A program made the position numbers and the translations under genes. DNA of 64,000 bases, taken from Dendrobium chrysotoxum. Its lineage: Eukaryota > Streptophyta > Magnoliopsida > Asparagales > Orchidaceae. How positions within the stretch are numbered: the stretch's first letter is position 1; every line of letters starts with the position of its first letter. Of this stretch, positions 22,800-34,484 are shown in pieces. The DNA lies in assembly GCA_019925795.1 (NCBI GenBank), contig CM034305.1, positions 56,284,573 through 56,348,572 of the forward strand. Reading direction: 5' to 3'. The notes beneath the pieces are model-generated. The model did no database searches and had not been told where the DNA came from. It was given only the letters and a program-made list of their open reading frames with translations.

Positions 22800-23720
22800 T
22801 TTAATAATTTTATACTTAGCTCATTAGCTCATCGAGTTTACTTCAATAGTCATGAGCCTTTTGTCATGCTGAGCAAGAGCAAACTTAAGAGTCAATTTGA
22901 CTAACTCAACTACATGCCTAGTTTGCAGACATTAGATAAATTGCAATGTTGAGAAAAAAGAAACATTCATTAATTTTGAGAAATATTTGATTTGACCTCA
23001 CCATTTTAAAGTCTAGTGGTCCATAATCAATATCAATCAATCAGCCAACTAATTACACTCTGGGATTACTTGGACTTTTCTAGTTTTAATTCATTTGCTT
23101 GTTGCATAAGATTTCAGGCTACCAACATATTCAATGTATATAATAAATATAGCTCGTTCAAAATATTACTAAAATTTAAAGCAAAATAATTGAGAAACAA
23201 CCAACAATATCAGATTTCATTGACAGCTCAAATTATAACTAGAAGTTAAAAGCAAAAGCTATCACATTTCAGCCTAATAATAAACTCACATATTTATTTA
23301 AATAATTTTTATTTTTTAAATGAGCTATCTAGTGTGCTAAAGAGTTAAATCAGAACTTACTCAAACTTAGTTCGTTAGCTCATCGAGTTCAACTCAATGG
23401 TCATGAGCCATTTGTCATTGTTGAGTCTGAGGAAACTCCGCATTCAATTTGACTAACTCACATGCATAGTTTGTAGGCCCCATATAAATTATAAAGTTGA
23501 GGAAAGATAAACATTTTATAGTTTAGTGGGAGGAATAATCAATGCAATCATTCAGTCTATTAATTTTAGTGGAGAGTGACTTGTGACTTTTCTCATGCTT
23601 CTTGACTCCTAAAATCCACTGATTATTGCAGATAATTTCTTAGTGCTTTCACACCTTAACATTGAATTCAAATATAATTAAATTTACAATTACAGTTACA
23701 AAAGGCAACATAAATATAAT
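22800..23720. repeat. Decayed dispersed repeat, two local copies
   Basis: The stretch around gctcatcgagttt..cttcaatagtcatgagcc at 22830-22960 recurs at 23365-23500, and a weaker copy lies at 27370-27480. A second segment (tagtgctttcacacctta) at 23640-23690 recurs at 27525-27580 and 29340-29375. No coding sequence. Confidence 0.5.
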
Positions 23721-24960
23721 AAAAAAAAAGTCCCATATCATGTTTTGCTTATTATCTTTTTCTCCCTCCTGATTTTTGCTTTTATTACCTCACTTTCCCA
23801 ATCAGTGTAGCATTTTATTGGGCTACATTCATTTATTTCGTTGAATGGGATGGAAAAAAAAAGATGTTCAAGTCTATATTAAACTAATAATAAATTTATT
23901 AATGTAAAATAATTATTTTCAAGTTAATTTCTACAAGTAATCAAACAACTTAATAATTACTACATGTTTGTAACTATGCTAGCTTTAATGAAAGAATGAA
24001 TTAAATAAATAATTGAGTAATCATCTTTCCCTAGCAACTAATTAAACTAATTTTTTATTACTAATTTTCAAGAATGGCTATAAGTAAATAAACTAGTAAT
24101 TATGGAGAGAGTGAAGCTTGGTCTACTGCAAATGCTTGCTCTATTAATCTTCTACATTAGAGTGGGAAGCAAAGGTAACTTAAATATTGGCAAGCAACAA
24201 TGACGTTTTAGAAAAAAAAAAAAAAAAAAAAGCTAATTTATATTGCAGATTTTTAAATACTATTTTGTTCAAAAAAAATTATTAGATTGGATAAAAATTT
24301 GTCTCTCGTCCCCATTAATCAAGGACCGACGAGTTTCCTTGGATCGAAGCAGCTATGAGCCAAGGACAGAATCAACAAACATGAAGCAATGGACATTTGA
24401 GGTTTGTGCTTCCTATAGTTGAATTAGGGATGTTAATAATAGGCGGTTGGCCTCATAAATAACTGTTGCGGGTGAGTGGGGCCTATTGAGGCGAGTGTTA
24501 CTCAAGGCATAGTTTGGCATAGGGGAGTCTTTTGATGAAAGCCTCCCAATGACGATGCCACATTGTTCTAACTTAAATGACGACTCTTCATGCCATGGAG
24601 AGTGACCGTTGAACTGCAGGCTAGTGTACGATTTCATTCTTCATTTTGGTGAGTGCATGTTTAGCCATGTGACCCCTCTAATCTAGTTCAATGATCATAA
24701 CATGTTAGATAACTTTGAATTACCTACATAGGCACATATTAGTATGCATATTGTATCTTTGCAGCAACTAATTAATTAAATTAATTAAAAACACATTATG
24801 TTAAAATCCATCAAATTAAACATGAATTAATTAAATATTTTTAATAAAAATTTATAGAATTAAAATCAAAATCATTTGAATATAATTAGAAATTTCAAAA
24901 TACCAAATATTATAAGAATATCTTAAATAAAAATTACTGATTAATCATGTAGAGGTTTTT
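23721..24960. other. AT-rich intergenic region
   Basis: Apart from the signal-peptide-like exon at 24102-24174, no gene is supported. A 19-bp A run occurs near 24212-24230. The minus-strand frame at 24413-24637 has no recognisable domain and looks like chance. Confidence 0.45.
24102..24174 (+). pseudogene. Possible orphan first exon (signal peptide)
   Basis: ATG opens a 24-codon frame, MERVKLGLLQMLALLIFYIR and on to VGSK, with a basic start and hydrophobic core like a signal peptide. A GT donor (aaag|gtaact) follows at 24175. No later exon can be joined: an AG acceptor near 24249 leads into no sensible frame. It may be a relic of a secreted or receptor gene. The intact kinase in this window has no separate signal-peptide exon. 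Confidence 0.3.
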
Positions 24961-24963
24961 ATT

Positions 24964-24981
24964 ATTAGATTGGGTGAGAAT
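24964..24981. repeat. Target-site duplication of ORF1-only L1, 3' side
   Basis: ttagattgggtgagaatt matches 27043-27060 with one mismatch (17 of 18). Confidence 0.82.
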
Positions 24982-27042
24982 TTTTTTTTTTCAAAACACA
25001 ATATTATTCAATAGATAAAAAAGTACAACATCGAGAGGCCAAAAGCCAGCGGGACAAAACAGCAAAATCCAACAAAAACAAACATAACAGGATAAGCAAC
25101 GAGAACGGACTCAGGAATGGAGGCCCCCTACACCAACCTCGCAGCCAGGCACGGACCATCCGTTGGTGACAACTATACCAACAGAGCCTTGAATCACCAA
25201 GCAACAAACCGAAGCACCCAGCTTGCCAACCAGCAGAGCCAACAAGGGGAAACCAGGGTCCTCCTCATCATCGTCCACCAAAACATCCAATACCACTATC
25301 GAAATAGCTAAGGCCAAAAACCAAAACCTACTTCTTCTTGGGTTTGCTTTTACACCTTTTTCCACCACCATTAAAAAAACCTCGATCAACAGAACTACCT
25401 ACCATATCCTCCTCAAATTCATCAAAGTCCGCTTCCTCCCCGCTAGAATGAGAAGAAAGGAAGTCCTCCAAAATTAGCCAGTCAGTTTTAACCAATACAG
25501 AGTTTTTCACACACTAAGCCACAGAAGCTTTCATTTCAACATTAGACATAACTGAAATAGGGATATTAACAAAATTAACATTGCCCTTAAATCCATCCAT
25601 AAGAGCTAAATCCGATTGATCATTAACAGACACATTCGAGACCAAGTTAACAGAAGAAGAAGCAGCATCCCGTTCCACAGAATCCAACGGGGAGGATTCA
25701 CCACAACCAACCAAATCCCGAATAGGAGAAACAGGGAAACCAGAAGGCACAACAACCACACAAGGTACAACATCCACAGACAATTCTCTCAGAACAGACA
25801 CATCATCCGCACATGACAAAGCAGGTTTAGAATTACAACCACAGTTCAATTCACCAACCTCACTAGCACATAACCACAAAACCAGGGCACCAGGTTCCAC
25901 CCCAACCATAATAGAATCCACCTGAACTAAATTAGAATCAATAATAACAGGATTATCCCCCAGAAAAACCTCAGCATTCCCTACAGCATTCTCTGCAAAA
26001 ACCAACTCTAAAGGGACACCAACTGAAGATATCACATTGTCCCCCCCAGTAAGGATCAGCACAACAGGGGAAGGGGAAGGAGAATAATTCAAAACAGGAT
26101 TAACAGAAACCTGATTTGAAAGATCAGCCGCTGGAAGAGGATGACAATTCCCAACCACATGACCAATACATTTACATGAAGCACAAAATGGTGGGAACTC
26201 TTCCATAACCACTTGCTGGACATAGCCCAACTTCTCAGGACCTAACCAAACCTTGTCCGGGTAGGTTTTAGTGATATCAAGCTCCACCAAAACAAGAGCC
26301 ATGGATGGCCTAGAGCCAATAGAGGTAACATAATCAATTTTCAGTAGTTTGCCAAAGCGAGAACCCAAACCATGAAGAATACAGAGAGAATAGAGGTGAG
26401 GACGCAATTGCAAAAAGATACCCAAATTGGGATCACCAGTAATTCAACACTGACATCCACTAGGGGAGCCACTTAGTAAGCTTCATGTAGCAATTGTAAA
26501 TAATATATGATCTATGCAGAAAACCCTATAGTAAATAAGGTCATTAGCTAGCTTTATAAGAATATGTGATGGATCAAGTAGGGTGATTGAAACCTCACCA
26601 TTCAACTTGAGTTTGAAGAAGAATCTCCGAATGGAATCAAGTGAGGGGCATTTTGAGGGGAAAAATCTATTAAGGAAAACTAAAAAGGACCAGCCAACAC
26701 ATGGATTTCCTGCTCTGAAATCCAATGGGAAGGCAAACCATGAAAGAAGAAGCCTTAAGTTCTGAAAAATCAGTAACAGAAAAAGAGTCTGCCCAAAAAA
26801 GAATGCGAAGAAAGTGAACCCCTAAAAAACCAGGGTCGCACAGCTTCGGCGTCATACGAGATGTGCCGAAGAAGGAAAAAATAGAGCCCAAAATCAAATA
26901 ACCAAAGGCAAAAATAGAAAAGGAATAGAGAAATTCCCTGAAAATCGTTAAGATCGTCGGCGCCACCGATAGGATCAGCCCCAGCGGGGTGAGGGAAACC
27001 CACAAGCTCTAGGAAAAAACCCTAGCATAAGAGTCATCTTTT
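24982..27042 (-). mobile_element. ORF1-only L1-derived element (half-L1 type)
   Basis: A 2.06-kb minus-strand element with a poly(A) tail (T run ending near 24990) and an 18-bp target-site duplication with one mismatch. It carries a decayed L1 ORF1 with a CCHC knuckle, then about 350 bp of 3' untranslated sequence. Endonuclease, RT and RNase H are completely absent. ORF1 is homologous along its length to ORF1 of L1-C, but the 3' UTR is different, so it belongs to another L1 family. Having both ends and a TSD without ORF2 suggests trans-mobilisation, as for mammalian HAL1 elements; a post-insertion deletion of ORF2 is the alternative. Confidence 0.8.
25328..27003 (-). pseudogene. L1 ORF1 of the half-L1 element
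   Basis: Minus-strand pieces from 27003 to 25328 give an N-terminal region starting GFPHPAGADPIGG, a DUF4283-like core (LLDPSHILIKLANDL) and a zinc knuckle CASCKCIGHVVGNC (C-x2-C-x4-H-x4-C, near 26190-26150). An acidic tail ends in the basic run KRCKSKPKKK. A frameshifted and stop-containing stretch lies at 26430-26490, a frameshift near 26700, and a TAG at about 25514 with the same frame open again to 25328. It would bind element RNA if intact. Confidence 0.82.
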
Positions 27043-27060
27043 TTAGATTGAGTGAGAATT
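27043..27060. repeat. Target-site duplication of ORF1-only L1, 5' side
   Basis: ttagattgagtgagaatt, partner of 24964-24981. Confidence 0.82.
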
Positions 27061-27763
27061 GTTGCAATACTTATTTCGGTAATAGGATTGAACAAGTTGA
27101 GCTAAGCTTGAGTTGATTAATTAATTGAGCTTATGAATTCAATTTAAATAACGAGCTAGAAAATTTATTATGAAAAAGCAAATATGATTATTCAAGTAAT
27201 TTTTAAAATAAAATGAAGAAATGACTTAAAAATCAGAAGAAATATAATAAATAATTACTTGATATAAGAAAATGTGTCATGTCTTTGTAGTATTTTCAAT
27301 AACTTTATACTTAAATTTATGAATGATATATATATATAGATATTTCTTATGAATTAACAAGTCATATTTAACTTTAGCACTATAGTTAATCAAGCTCAGC
27401 TCAATAGTTATGAGCTATATTGTGCTAAGTCTGAGTAGACACATAAAAATTCATTGGGAAATGGAGTCGACTATCTAATGCTTCTTTAACTTATGGAGTC
27501 CACTGATTATTACAGTTAATTTCTCAGTGCTTTCACACCTTAGCATTGAATTTGAATATAACTAAATTTACAATTACAGATATAAAAGGAAGAATAATTA
27601 CAATAAATGAGCTTTCTTATTGATTAAATGACGAAACAACTCAAAAATCAGAAGAAAAATAATTAAGAATCAATTGAAATAAGAAAATACGACATAAATT
27701 TAAAGTGCTTTCAACAACTTTATACTTAAATTTATGAACAGTAAGATATTTTATATTAATAAT
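27061..27763. repeat. Locally duplicated intergenic sequence
   Basis: A block around aaaatcagaagaaat and ataactttatacttaaattt at 27225-27325 recurs at 27635-27735, about 410 bp later. No gene is present. Confidence 0.55.
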
Positions 27764-29287
27764 TGTTGTGTCCTCGAACATTCGTGGGAAAACATATGGA
27801 GTTTAGCATCCTAGTTTTGTACAAAGATCCAACACATGAACATATAAAAATAGGGGTGCAATGTTTACTAGAGACACCAAGATTTTTACTTTAAAAACCC
27901 TGAAAAGGGTAAAAACCACGGGGCCTGCCCCAACTTTGATGATTCCACTAATGTTTGTAGTCTATTACAAATAGTGCCCTTCTGCGGGAGGAAGGCCTTA
28001 ATTGGCTCAATGTATCATATAGAGAACATTACATTTTCGGTGGGCTACTGAGGTAGGAGAAACCAAAGTTGGTGGGCGACGGTGGTTGGATGGAATATAG
28101 TTGACAGCAGATGGTGGTTAGAAAGACCGTAGTTAGTAGGAGATAGTGGTTGGAGGGACCTTAGTTGATGGGTGATGGAGGTCGAAAGGACTATAGTTAG
28201 CAGACGACAGTGGTCGAAGGGACCTTACTTGGCAGGCGACAGAGATCAGAGAGACTATAATTGGCAGGCAATGGAGGTCGGAGGGACTGTGGTCGTCGGG
28301 CGATAAAGGTCAGTGGGATCTTAGTTAGCAGGCGATGGAGGTTGGAGGGATTCTGGTCGGCGGATGAAAAATATCAGAGGGACGATGGTTCACTTGCGAT
28401 GGAGGTAGGAGGGACAATGATTGATGGGCTACAAAGGTTAGAGGGTCTGCAGTTGGCAAACGATAGAGGTCGAAGAAACATTCCTTGGTTGGCAATGGAG
28501 GTCGGAGGGACCATGGTCGATGAGCAATGGTGGTCGGAGGGGCCATGGTTAGTGGGCGTTAATGGTCAGAGGGACTAAATTCGATGGGTGACAGTGGTTG
28601 GAGGGACCATAATTGGCAGAAGATGGAGGTCAGAAGGATCATAGTTGGTGGGCAACAGAAAGTGGTGTGTCGATGGCAACCGAGCGAAGGTGCGGTGATG
28701 GTTGGCTGTGGCCTATGTGCGGAGGTTCGACGATGATCGATGGCTAGGATGAAGTCCGACGGCGGTCGGTGGCCAAGCAGTGGTTAGATGATGGTCGGGT
28801 GGATGTCCGACGATATTCGCCAGCTAGGCGGTGGTTAGACGATGGTCAGAAGGATATTCGGCTATGGTCGGTCGCTTTCATGAAGGAATTAGGGGTCTAT
28901 TTATAGATTTTTGAGAGTGGCAGGAGAAGATCTGGAGCCAATTTGGAGTGCTCCAACAGACAACCCATATTTATTCCCTAGATCATAAAGCATTTGTCAA
29001 TCATTTATGTGCCTAAATGATATCAAAATTAAGCAATCTTTGGCTCGTTAGATTTGTCTCATCGAGCCACTCAATTCAACTATAAACATGACATACTGAG
29101 ATGTCATTTAGTCATCCAATTAATAATTTGAACTTCCAAATATGCTTCGGTCACTTGATTTGGATCAATTTGGGCTTGAATTGGACCGATTTTGGTATCA
29201 TTGGGTTTGTCTCCTAGAGACGTTCAGTTTGACTATAAGCTTGCTAAAATTGAAATTTTGATGGCCCCGAATTTAATTTTGGGTAAT
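27764..29287 (+). mobile_element. LTR-like repeat A with internal minisatellite
   Basis: Starts tgttgtgtcc. It shares with repeat B (32110-33180) an early aaaaccacggggcc block (27913) and a later half (gaggggtctatttat-like, tttgtctcatcgagccactc, cattgggtttgtctcc). These features and the TG start resemble a retrotransposon LTR. It ends by abrupt loss of homology near 29287. No internal coding region adjoins it, so it is a solo LTR or a truncated end. Between the shared halves lies the 32-bp minisatellite. Confidence 0.6.
28067..28665 (+). repeat. 32-bp minisatellite, about 18.5 copies
   Basis: Consecutive 32-bp units with a consensus like agttggcaggcgatggaggt then cggagggaccat. Eighteen successive units keep exactly 32 bp, although individual bases vary by 20-40 percent. 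The frame 28261-28578 simply translates the array. A further pair of longer repeats (about 55-60 bp, phrase gtggttaga.gatggtc) follows to about 28870. Confidence 0.9.
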
Positions 29288-29929
29288 GACATGGACTTTT
29301 CTTTAACTTCCTGGAGTACTGATTATTGCAGTTAATTTCTTAGTGCTTTCACACCTTATATTGCAATCAGTGTTAAGAATAATTCCATGACTACATTAAA
29401 GGTTCCTTCATGTTTGCAGTAAATTTCTAACCACATTGCAATGGTGCTATAGGTTCATGAAAAAATAGAGACAAACTAATGATGAAAATTCTTCCAAATC
29501 CATCACAAGCTAAACCACAGGCCACGAGTTTGTGCCAAGGCCATCGTAAATCTAACACTCGTTTATGATGAAAATTCCCTCTCAAGTTGATTTCATTATT
29601 CATCCAAAATTAAGATATGATAGCAACCATCTTAGCTATTTTGCAACAATGATTTTTTTTTTTTGGTTGTTGCAATTATGATTTGTTATGAGATAATTTA
29701 TGACTATAATTGATAGATAATTTCTCATATATTACAAAATTGAATGATAATTTATGACTATATTATAAAATATTAATAACAGTCTAATTTCTCATATTAA
29801 ATTAATTGATAAATCATAAAAAAAATATGAAAGAGTTAAGCATATATGATGTTAAGCACCAAAAGGTCATGTAATTTGCATAAAATAACATATTTAAAGA
29901 GAAATTTTTTTTTATTTTTTTCTCTTAGT
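29288..29929. other. AT-rich intergenic region
   Basis: Begins with the third copy of the tagtgctttcacacctta segment. The rest has no recognised gene or element. Confidence 0.5.
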
Positions 29930-31485
29930 ATTTGTTATCAACTCTAGCTAGGTTTTCATCTAAAGTGGGGTCCTTCTCTCAAATTAACAAGAAAATATAT
30001 TCAAAATTGTGCTAAATTGGTGGAATAGTAAGTATACAAACTATTACATATGTTAGCTTCCTATTATCCATCTTCTAAGTTTTATTTCCTAAATGCAGTT
30101 TCCTTTATGATGATCTCCAAATAGAAATACAATATCAAGATGTAATGACCATTACCTTACATGATATGGTGTCTCCACTTCTTTCTGAAATCTGTTTATT
30201 GACTTGTCTCTATGAAAATCAGTTCAGTCATTCAATATTTACCTTTTATTTAGCAGCAATAATTTTGTCAGTATTGGACAAAACACTCCTAATACTATGT
30301 AGGTAACATGTTTTTACTTAAATAATGAAATTATTGGCACAACACTAAGTGATAGCCAAGTTACATTCTTGTAGTTTCATTACTAATTGGAATATTTCTC
30401 TTTGCACCATTATGCGTTCTCTCATTCCTTGCATACAACATATTAGAGCATTAAATGCTTGTTGATAGTGTTGAGAGATTTCTGCAAAACCAGAAAGCCC
30501 TCTCACCATTAAGATATTCAAACAATAAAATTATCACAATTACAAATAACTTTACATAGAAGCTTGGACAAGGAGGCTTTGGGTCTGTCTTTAAAAGAAA
30601 ACTCCCAGGAAGTTATTTGGTTTCTATGAAGATGTTGGGAAAATCTATGAGAGATGAAGAGGATTTTATTAATGAAGTATCGATTATCAGTATGATTCAT
30701 CACTTAAATGTAATGCAGATTGTTAGATTTTGTGCTGAAGGTTCTTATAAAGCTCTGGTTTAGGAGTACATGCCTAATGGATCTCTTGATAAATATGTTT
30801 TCTCCTCAAATGATGAAAATAGAATCCTGAACACATAAAGCTTCTTGAGATTGCCATGTTTGTAACCAATGGACTTCATCATTTACACCAAGGGTGTAAT
30901 ATGGGGATTCTTCATTTTGACATCAAGCCTCATAATATCCTTCTGGATCATAAATTCACACTGAAGATCTCTGATTTTTTGCTTAGCAAAGTTGCATCCG
31001 AAGGGCCATAGTCTTGTCTTCATCAATGCTGCCAGAGGAACAATTGGATACATTGTGCCATAATTAATATAGAAAAGTTATGGAACAATTTCTTATAAAT
31101 CGGATGTATATGATTTTGGCATGCTTCTAATGGACATGGCTGGTGGGCATAGGCATACCGACCTAAAGGCAGACAATTCTAGCTAAGTTTACTATCCTTC
31201 GTGGATTTATGATAAGCTGCAAAAGAGGGAACTTTCTAAAAACTTTGACATTTTTTAGATTGATGACTTAGAGAGGAAGTTATGCATGGTGGGGTTGTGC
31301 TGCATTCAAACACGACCTTTAGATCGTCCTTCCTTGATCAATGTTGTGGAGATCTGGAAGTGGACGTGAATTCATTACACATGCCACCAAAGCTTTTTTT
31401 CTCTTCTTCAGATCTAATGTCTCCATTAAACATTTGTATGGATTTCTCTAAATTCAAGCAATCAATATTTCTAAAGAACTTATAA
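29930..31485 (+). pseudogene. LRK10-like receptor kinase pseudogene 3
   Basis: Third kinase copy, same strand. It begins with sequence shared with pseudogene 1 just before intron 1 and lacks the whole binding-domain exon. Intron 1 (about 30027-30099) and the intron 2 region are recognisable. The membrane segment and kinase follow: FGSV of the glycine loop near 30580, HFDIKPHNILLD near 30915-30950, and RPLDRPS near 31316. Nonsense changes include a stop after KLLTI near 30557, TAG replacing a Tyr-Glu region at 30762, and a stop near 30836; frameshifts occur near 30980 and 31355. The last frame ends at 31485, equivalent to the intact gene's stop. Confidence 0.92.
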
Positions 31486-32109
31486 TCCATGCAAAAAGGT
31501 GTATCACTTCCATGTAACTATGCCCAAGTTGGTATCTAACACAAAATCTCATAATGGGTTATTTTTGATATAATTTATTATACAATCTATTGAATCATGT
31601 GTTATATCGAAATGTGATGAGGATTACATTTTACTTGTTAAAATCTAAGGAAAGTTGTTAAAATTTTTTTTTCTTTATTTTAAATATTACATGTACTCGT
31701 TAAATGTATGGTTTACCAATGATTACTATCTTTAGAATTTTCATTTGGGCCATGTTTTCTGTGAATGAATTGAAAGGGTTGAAAAGAAAAGTAAATGGAA
31801 ATAAAAATCTTATTGGGATTAAATAAAAATTTTTGTTCACCCATTTATTTTATAGTATAGAAATTGAGTGCAAAACATTTTTTTCCCTTCTTTCATTAAT
31901 TGATTAATGAGAATCTGAGATTTTTTTTTTATGAGAGCTAGGAAACTAAGTCAAAATGATGAATTCATAAAATCTTCTTCTCAATTTTTCATCAGAGTAG
32001 GTTATGAAGTGATGAATGAAAATATATATATTTATTCACATTTATAACATATATTTAATTATATAATAATTATATAAAAAATTAACCCCATGTATAAAAT
32101 TATGAAGAT
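31486..32109. other. 3' flank of kinase pseudogene 3
   Basis: Shares recognisable sequence with the 3' flanks of the other two kinase copies. It matches pseudogene 1 at least to 32100 (ataataattatat and tataaaattat phrases, compare 6300-6350). The match stops exactly where repeat B begins. Confidence 0.7.
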
Positions 32110-33180
32110 TGTTGCGGGCTAAAATATACACAGTGATAGAGTTAGAAAATTTTTGTCTCAGCATTGTACGGATATCCAACACACAAATAGAAGAAAAATG
32201 CAACACCAAAATTTTTACATGGAAACCCTAAAAAAGGGAAAAACCACGGGGCCACGCCCAGCTGAAAGGGTTCCATTATTGTTTGCTTTGGTTACAAGTG
32301 GTAGACTCATCCTTGAAATCGAGGATGATCTGATTACAATAATCAACTCTCGGATTGAGATTCAGTTACAAACATAGAGCAGAAATCCAGCGACATTGAG
32401 TGGTCAGGCGGAACTCCGGCGTCAAGTGGTGGTCCGGTTGAACTCCTTGTCAGGTGGTGGTCCGACAGAACTCCGACGTCGGGTGGTGGTTTGGTAGAAC
32501 GCTGGTATCACTTGGAGATCGGGCGGAACTCCGGCATCAGTAGACGGCCAGACAGAAGTCCAGCAGTGGTCTAGGAGGAGTCTAGTGGCAAGGAATCTCT
32601 CTTCCTTCTCATCTCTCCTCTTCTCTTCTACTCTTCTCTTCTTGCTTGGGTCCCCTCTCAAGAGAAATGAGGGGTCTATTTACCATTTTCTAAGAGTGGC
32701 ATGGACAGTAAATAGGAGGAAGATCAGGGGGTAAGTTGGGAGTGATTTGAATGGATGGCCTATGTTGAATCCCTTGATTGTGGATCGTTTATTGGGCATT
32801 TGAAGGCTCAAATGATAGTAGAATTTGGAGATCTTGGGCTCATTGGATTTGTCTCGTCGAGCCACTTGATTCGACTGCAATCACAACATATTTGAAAACT
32901 GTTTGGCAATCAAAATTATGGATTGAACCTTCCAAATGTGCTTCGGGTCTTTGATTTGGACTCATTTGGGCTCGGATTGAGTTGGATTTGGTGTCATTGG
33001 GTTCGTATTTCCAAGACATTCAGTTCGACTATAAGTTTATTGAAATCGGAGTTCAGAAGGTCTCAGATTTAATTTTAGAAGCTTCCAACTTGATTTTTGC
33101 CTTGAGATTTGTGCCCGATCAAAATAAATTTTATATATTATATCAATTGCCCCCCTATTTTTGGATTTCGAGGCTCTAGA
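32110..33180 (+). mobile_element. LTR-like repeat B
   Basis: Starts tgttgcgggc at the point where kinase 3' flank homology ends. It shares aaaaccacggggcc (32242) and its second half with repeat A, and extends further at its 3' end (to about ttgcccccctattttt). The middle, 32390-32580, holds a different short repeat, so A and B have replaced each other's central tandem block. No coding sequence adjoins. Confidence 0.6.
32390..32580 (+). repeat. Short tandem repeat block in repeat B
   Basis: Variants of gtggtccg.cggaactccg.cgtc recur every 32-40 bp about five times. Similar ggtggaagtccag.cgtcggg phrases appear again at 34290-34480. Confidence 0.6.
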
Positions 33181-33599
33181 AGTCCAAAAATATGTAGCCC
33201 AACACTTACAATTAACTGAATCACAAAAAATGTCAGAAAATTCCCTTCTGAAAACTATACATTTGCTCAAATTCAATCATAGAGGCCCCGTTGAGCTTCG
33301 AAAGTATCAAAATTGAGTCCGAAACATCGAAAAAGGATTTTGAGGACCCCAAAAATGTCCGATTTGGCCCGTCCGGGCCAAAATTCGGGCTTGGACACGT
33401 GTAGGCAGCCAAACTGGCCGGTCGACCGCCAGCTGTGGCTTCCTGGCTCCAGTGCGGGAGAAAGGGCACGTCCCACACCTCTTTAGGCGCTGTTCGTAGC
33501 CCGTTAAAAATCGATTTCTATGTAAATTTATTTTTTTTCCATGGGCCCCACTATCTTTTTTTTTTTTCCTTGAGGCGGGTTGCTCCTGCAGCTTCTTTA

Positions 33600-33626
33600 G
33601 AGGGGCGGTTAAAGTAACCGCCTCTC
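33600..33626. repeat. 12-bp-arm hairpin
   Basis: gaggggcggtta, loop aag, taaccgcctctc: 11 of 12 pairs match. Confidence 0.75.
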
Positions 33627-33841
33627 ATCAAAAATTTTTTCTTTTTTTATTTATTTCTTATTTTTATTTTAATTTTTAATGGAGGCCCTGAAAAAAAATT
33701 CTTTTTTTAAAGGAATTTTGAAAATTCTAGATCTAGGCCTTATAAATTTGAAAAAGCTTCTGGAAACTTTTGGAGTCAATTTAAATAATTTGGAGGCAAA
33801 TTTCCCCGTAAATTTTGAATCGTTTCTCCCTCTTTTCATCC

Positions 33842-33849
33842 TATAAATA
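33842..33849 (+). promoter_or_regulatory. TATA box of LTR-like region
   Basis: tataaata in the context cctataaatagccccc, a consensus plant TATA box, followed 30-50 bp later by C/T-rich initiator-like sequence. Confidence 0.55.
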
Positions 33850-33899
33850 GCCCCCCGGGGCAGGGGATTATTTGCACCTTCTCCTCTTCTCCCTTCTTC

Positions 33900-34245
33900 C
33901 TCTAACATTCTTACAGTTAAGGCATTCCCCTGTTTTTGCTGGGCGGCATCCCCTACTAAATATCAGGGCCCCTCTCCTTGTGTAGAAGATAGAATTTTTG
34001 CAATCATTCCTTTCTTTCTCCTCCCTCATTCTAACATTCTTACAGTTGAGGGATTCCCCTATTTTTGGTATGCATTATCCCCTACTAAAATTCAAGGCCC
34101 CACTCCTTGTGTAGAAGTTAGAATTTTTGGACTTTTCTTCTCTTTCTTTTCTCCCTCACGCTGAGGCATTCCTCTAGTCCTGTTCAGGTGGTATCCCCTA
34201 TTGAGGTCTAGGACCCCTCATTGAGTAGGAGTTTCCTCCTCCTTC
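33900..34245 (+). repeat. About 115-bp tandem repeat, three copies
   Basis: Each copy has gaggcattcccct, then cggcatcccctact, then cttgtgtagaag and a tttctttctcct tract. The copies start near 33905, 34037 and 34160. Confidence 0.75.
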
Positions 34246-34484
34246 TTCGAGAGATTTTGCGATCAAAGGAGAACCTATAATTGTCAGCATACATTTAAAA
34301 GTTTGATGGTCGGGTGGAATTCTGACAATCAATTGAAGTCCGACGCCGAGAAGAAGTCTGGTGACAGGCTGAACTCCAATGACGGGTAAAAGTCAGGCGT
34401 CGGGTAGGAGTCTGATGAAAGTTTGGTAATGGGTGGAAGTCCAGCGTCGGGTAGAAGTCCAATGAAAGTCTGGCAATGGGTGAA

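Noticed and set aside
28261..28578. 105-codon open frame rich in Gly, Arg and Trp repeats
   Set aside because: It is a direct translation of the 32-bp minisatellite (three units make one 96-bp coding cycle), with no sign of a gene start or splice sites.
28067..28665. CRISPR-like array
   Set aside because: Units are contiguous 32-bp repeats without unique spacers, and the genome is a plant.
33233..33478. Two overlapping frames of about 70-80 codons, GC-richer
   Set aside because: They lie in an LTR-like regulatory region. No domain, and the overlapping frames on the same strand are equally open, as expected by chance.
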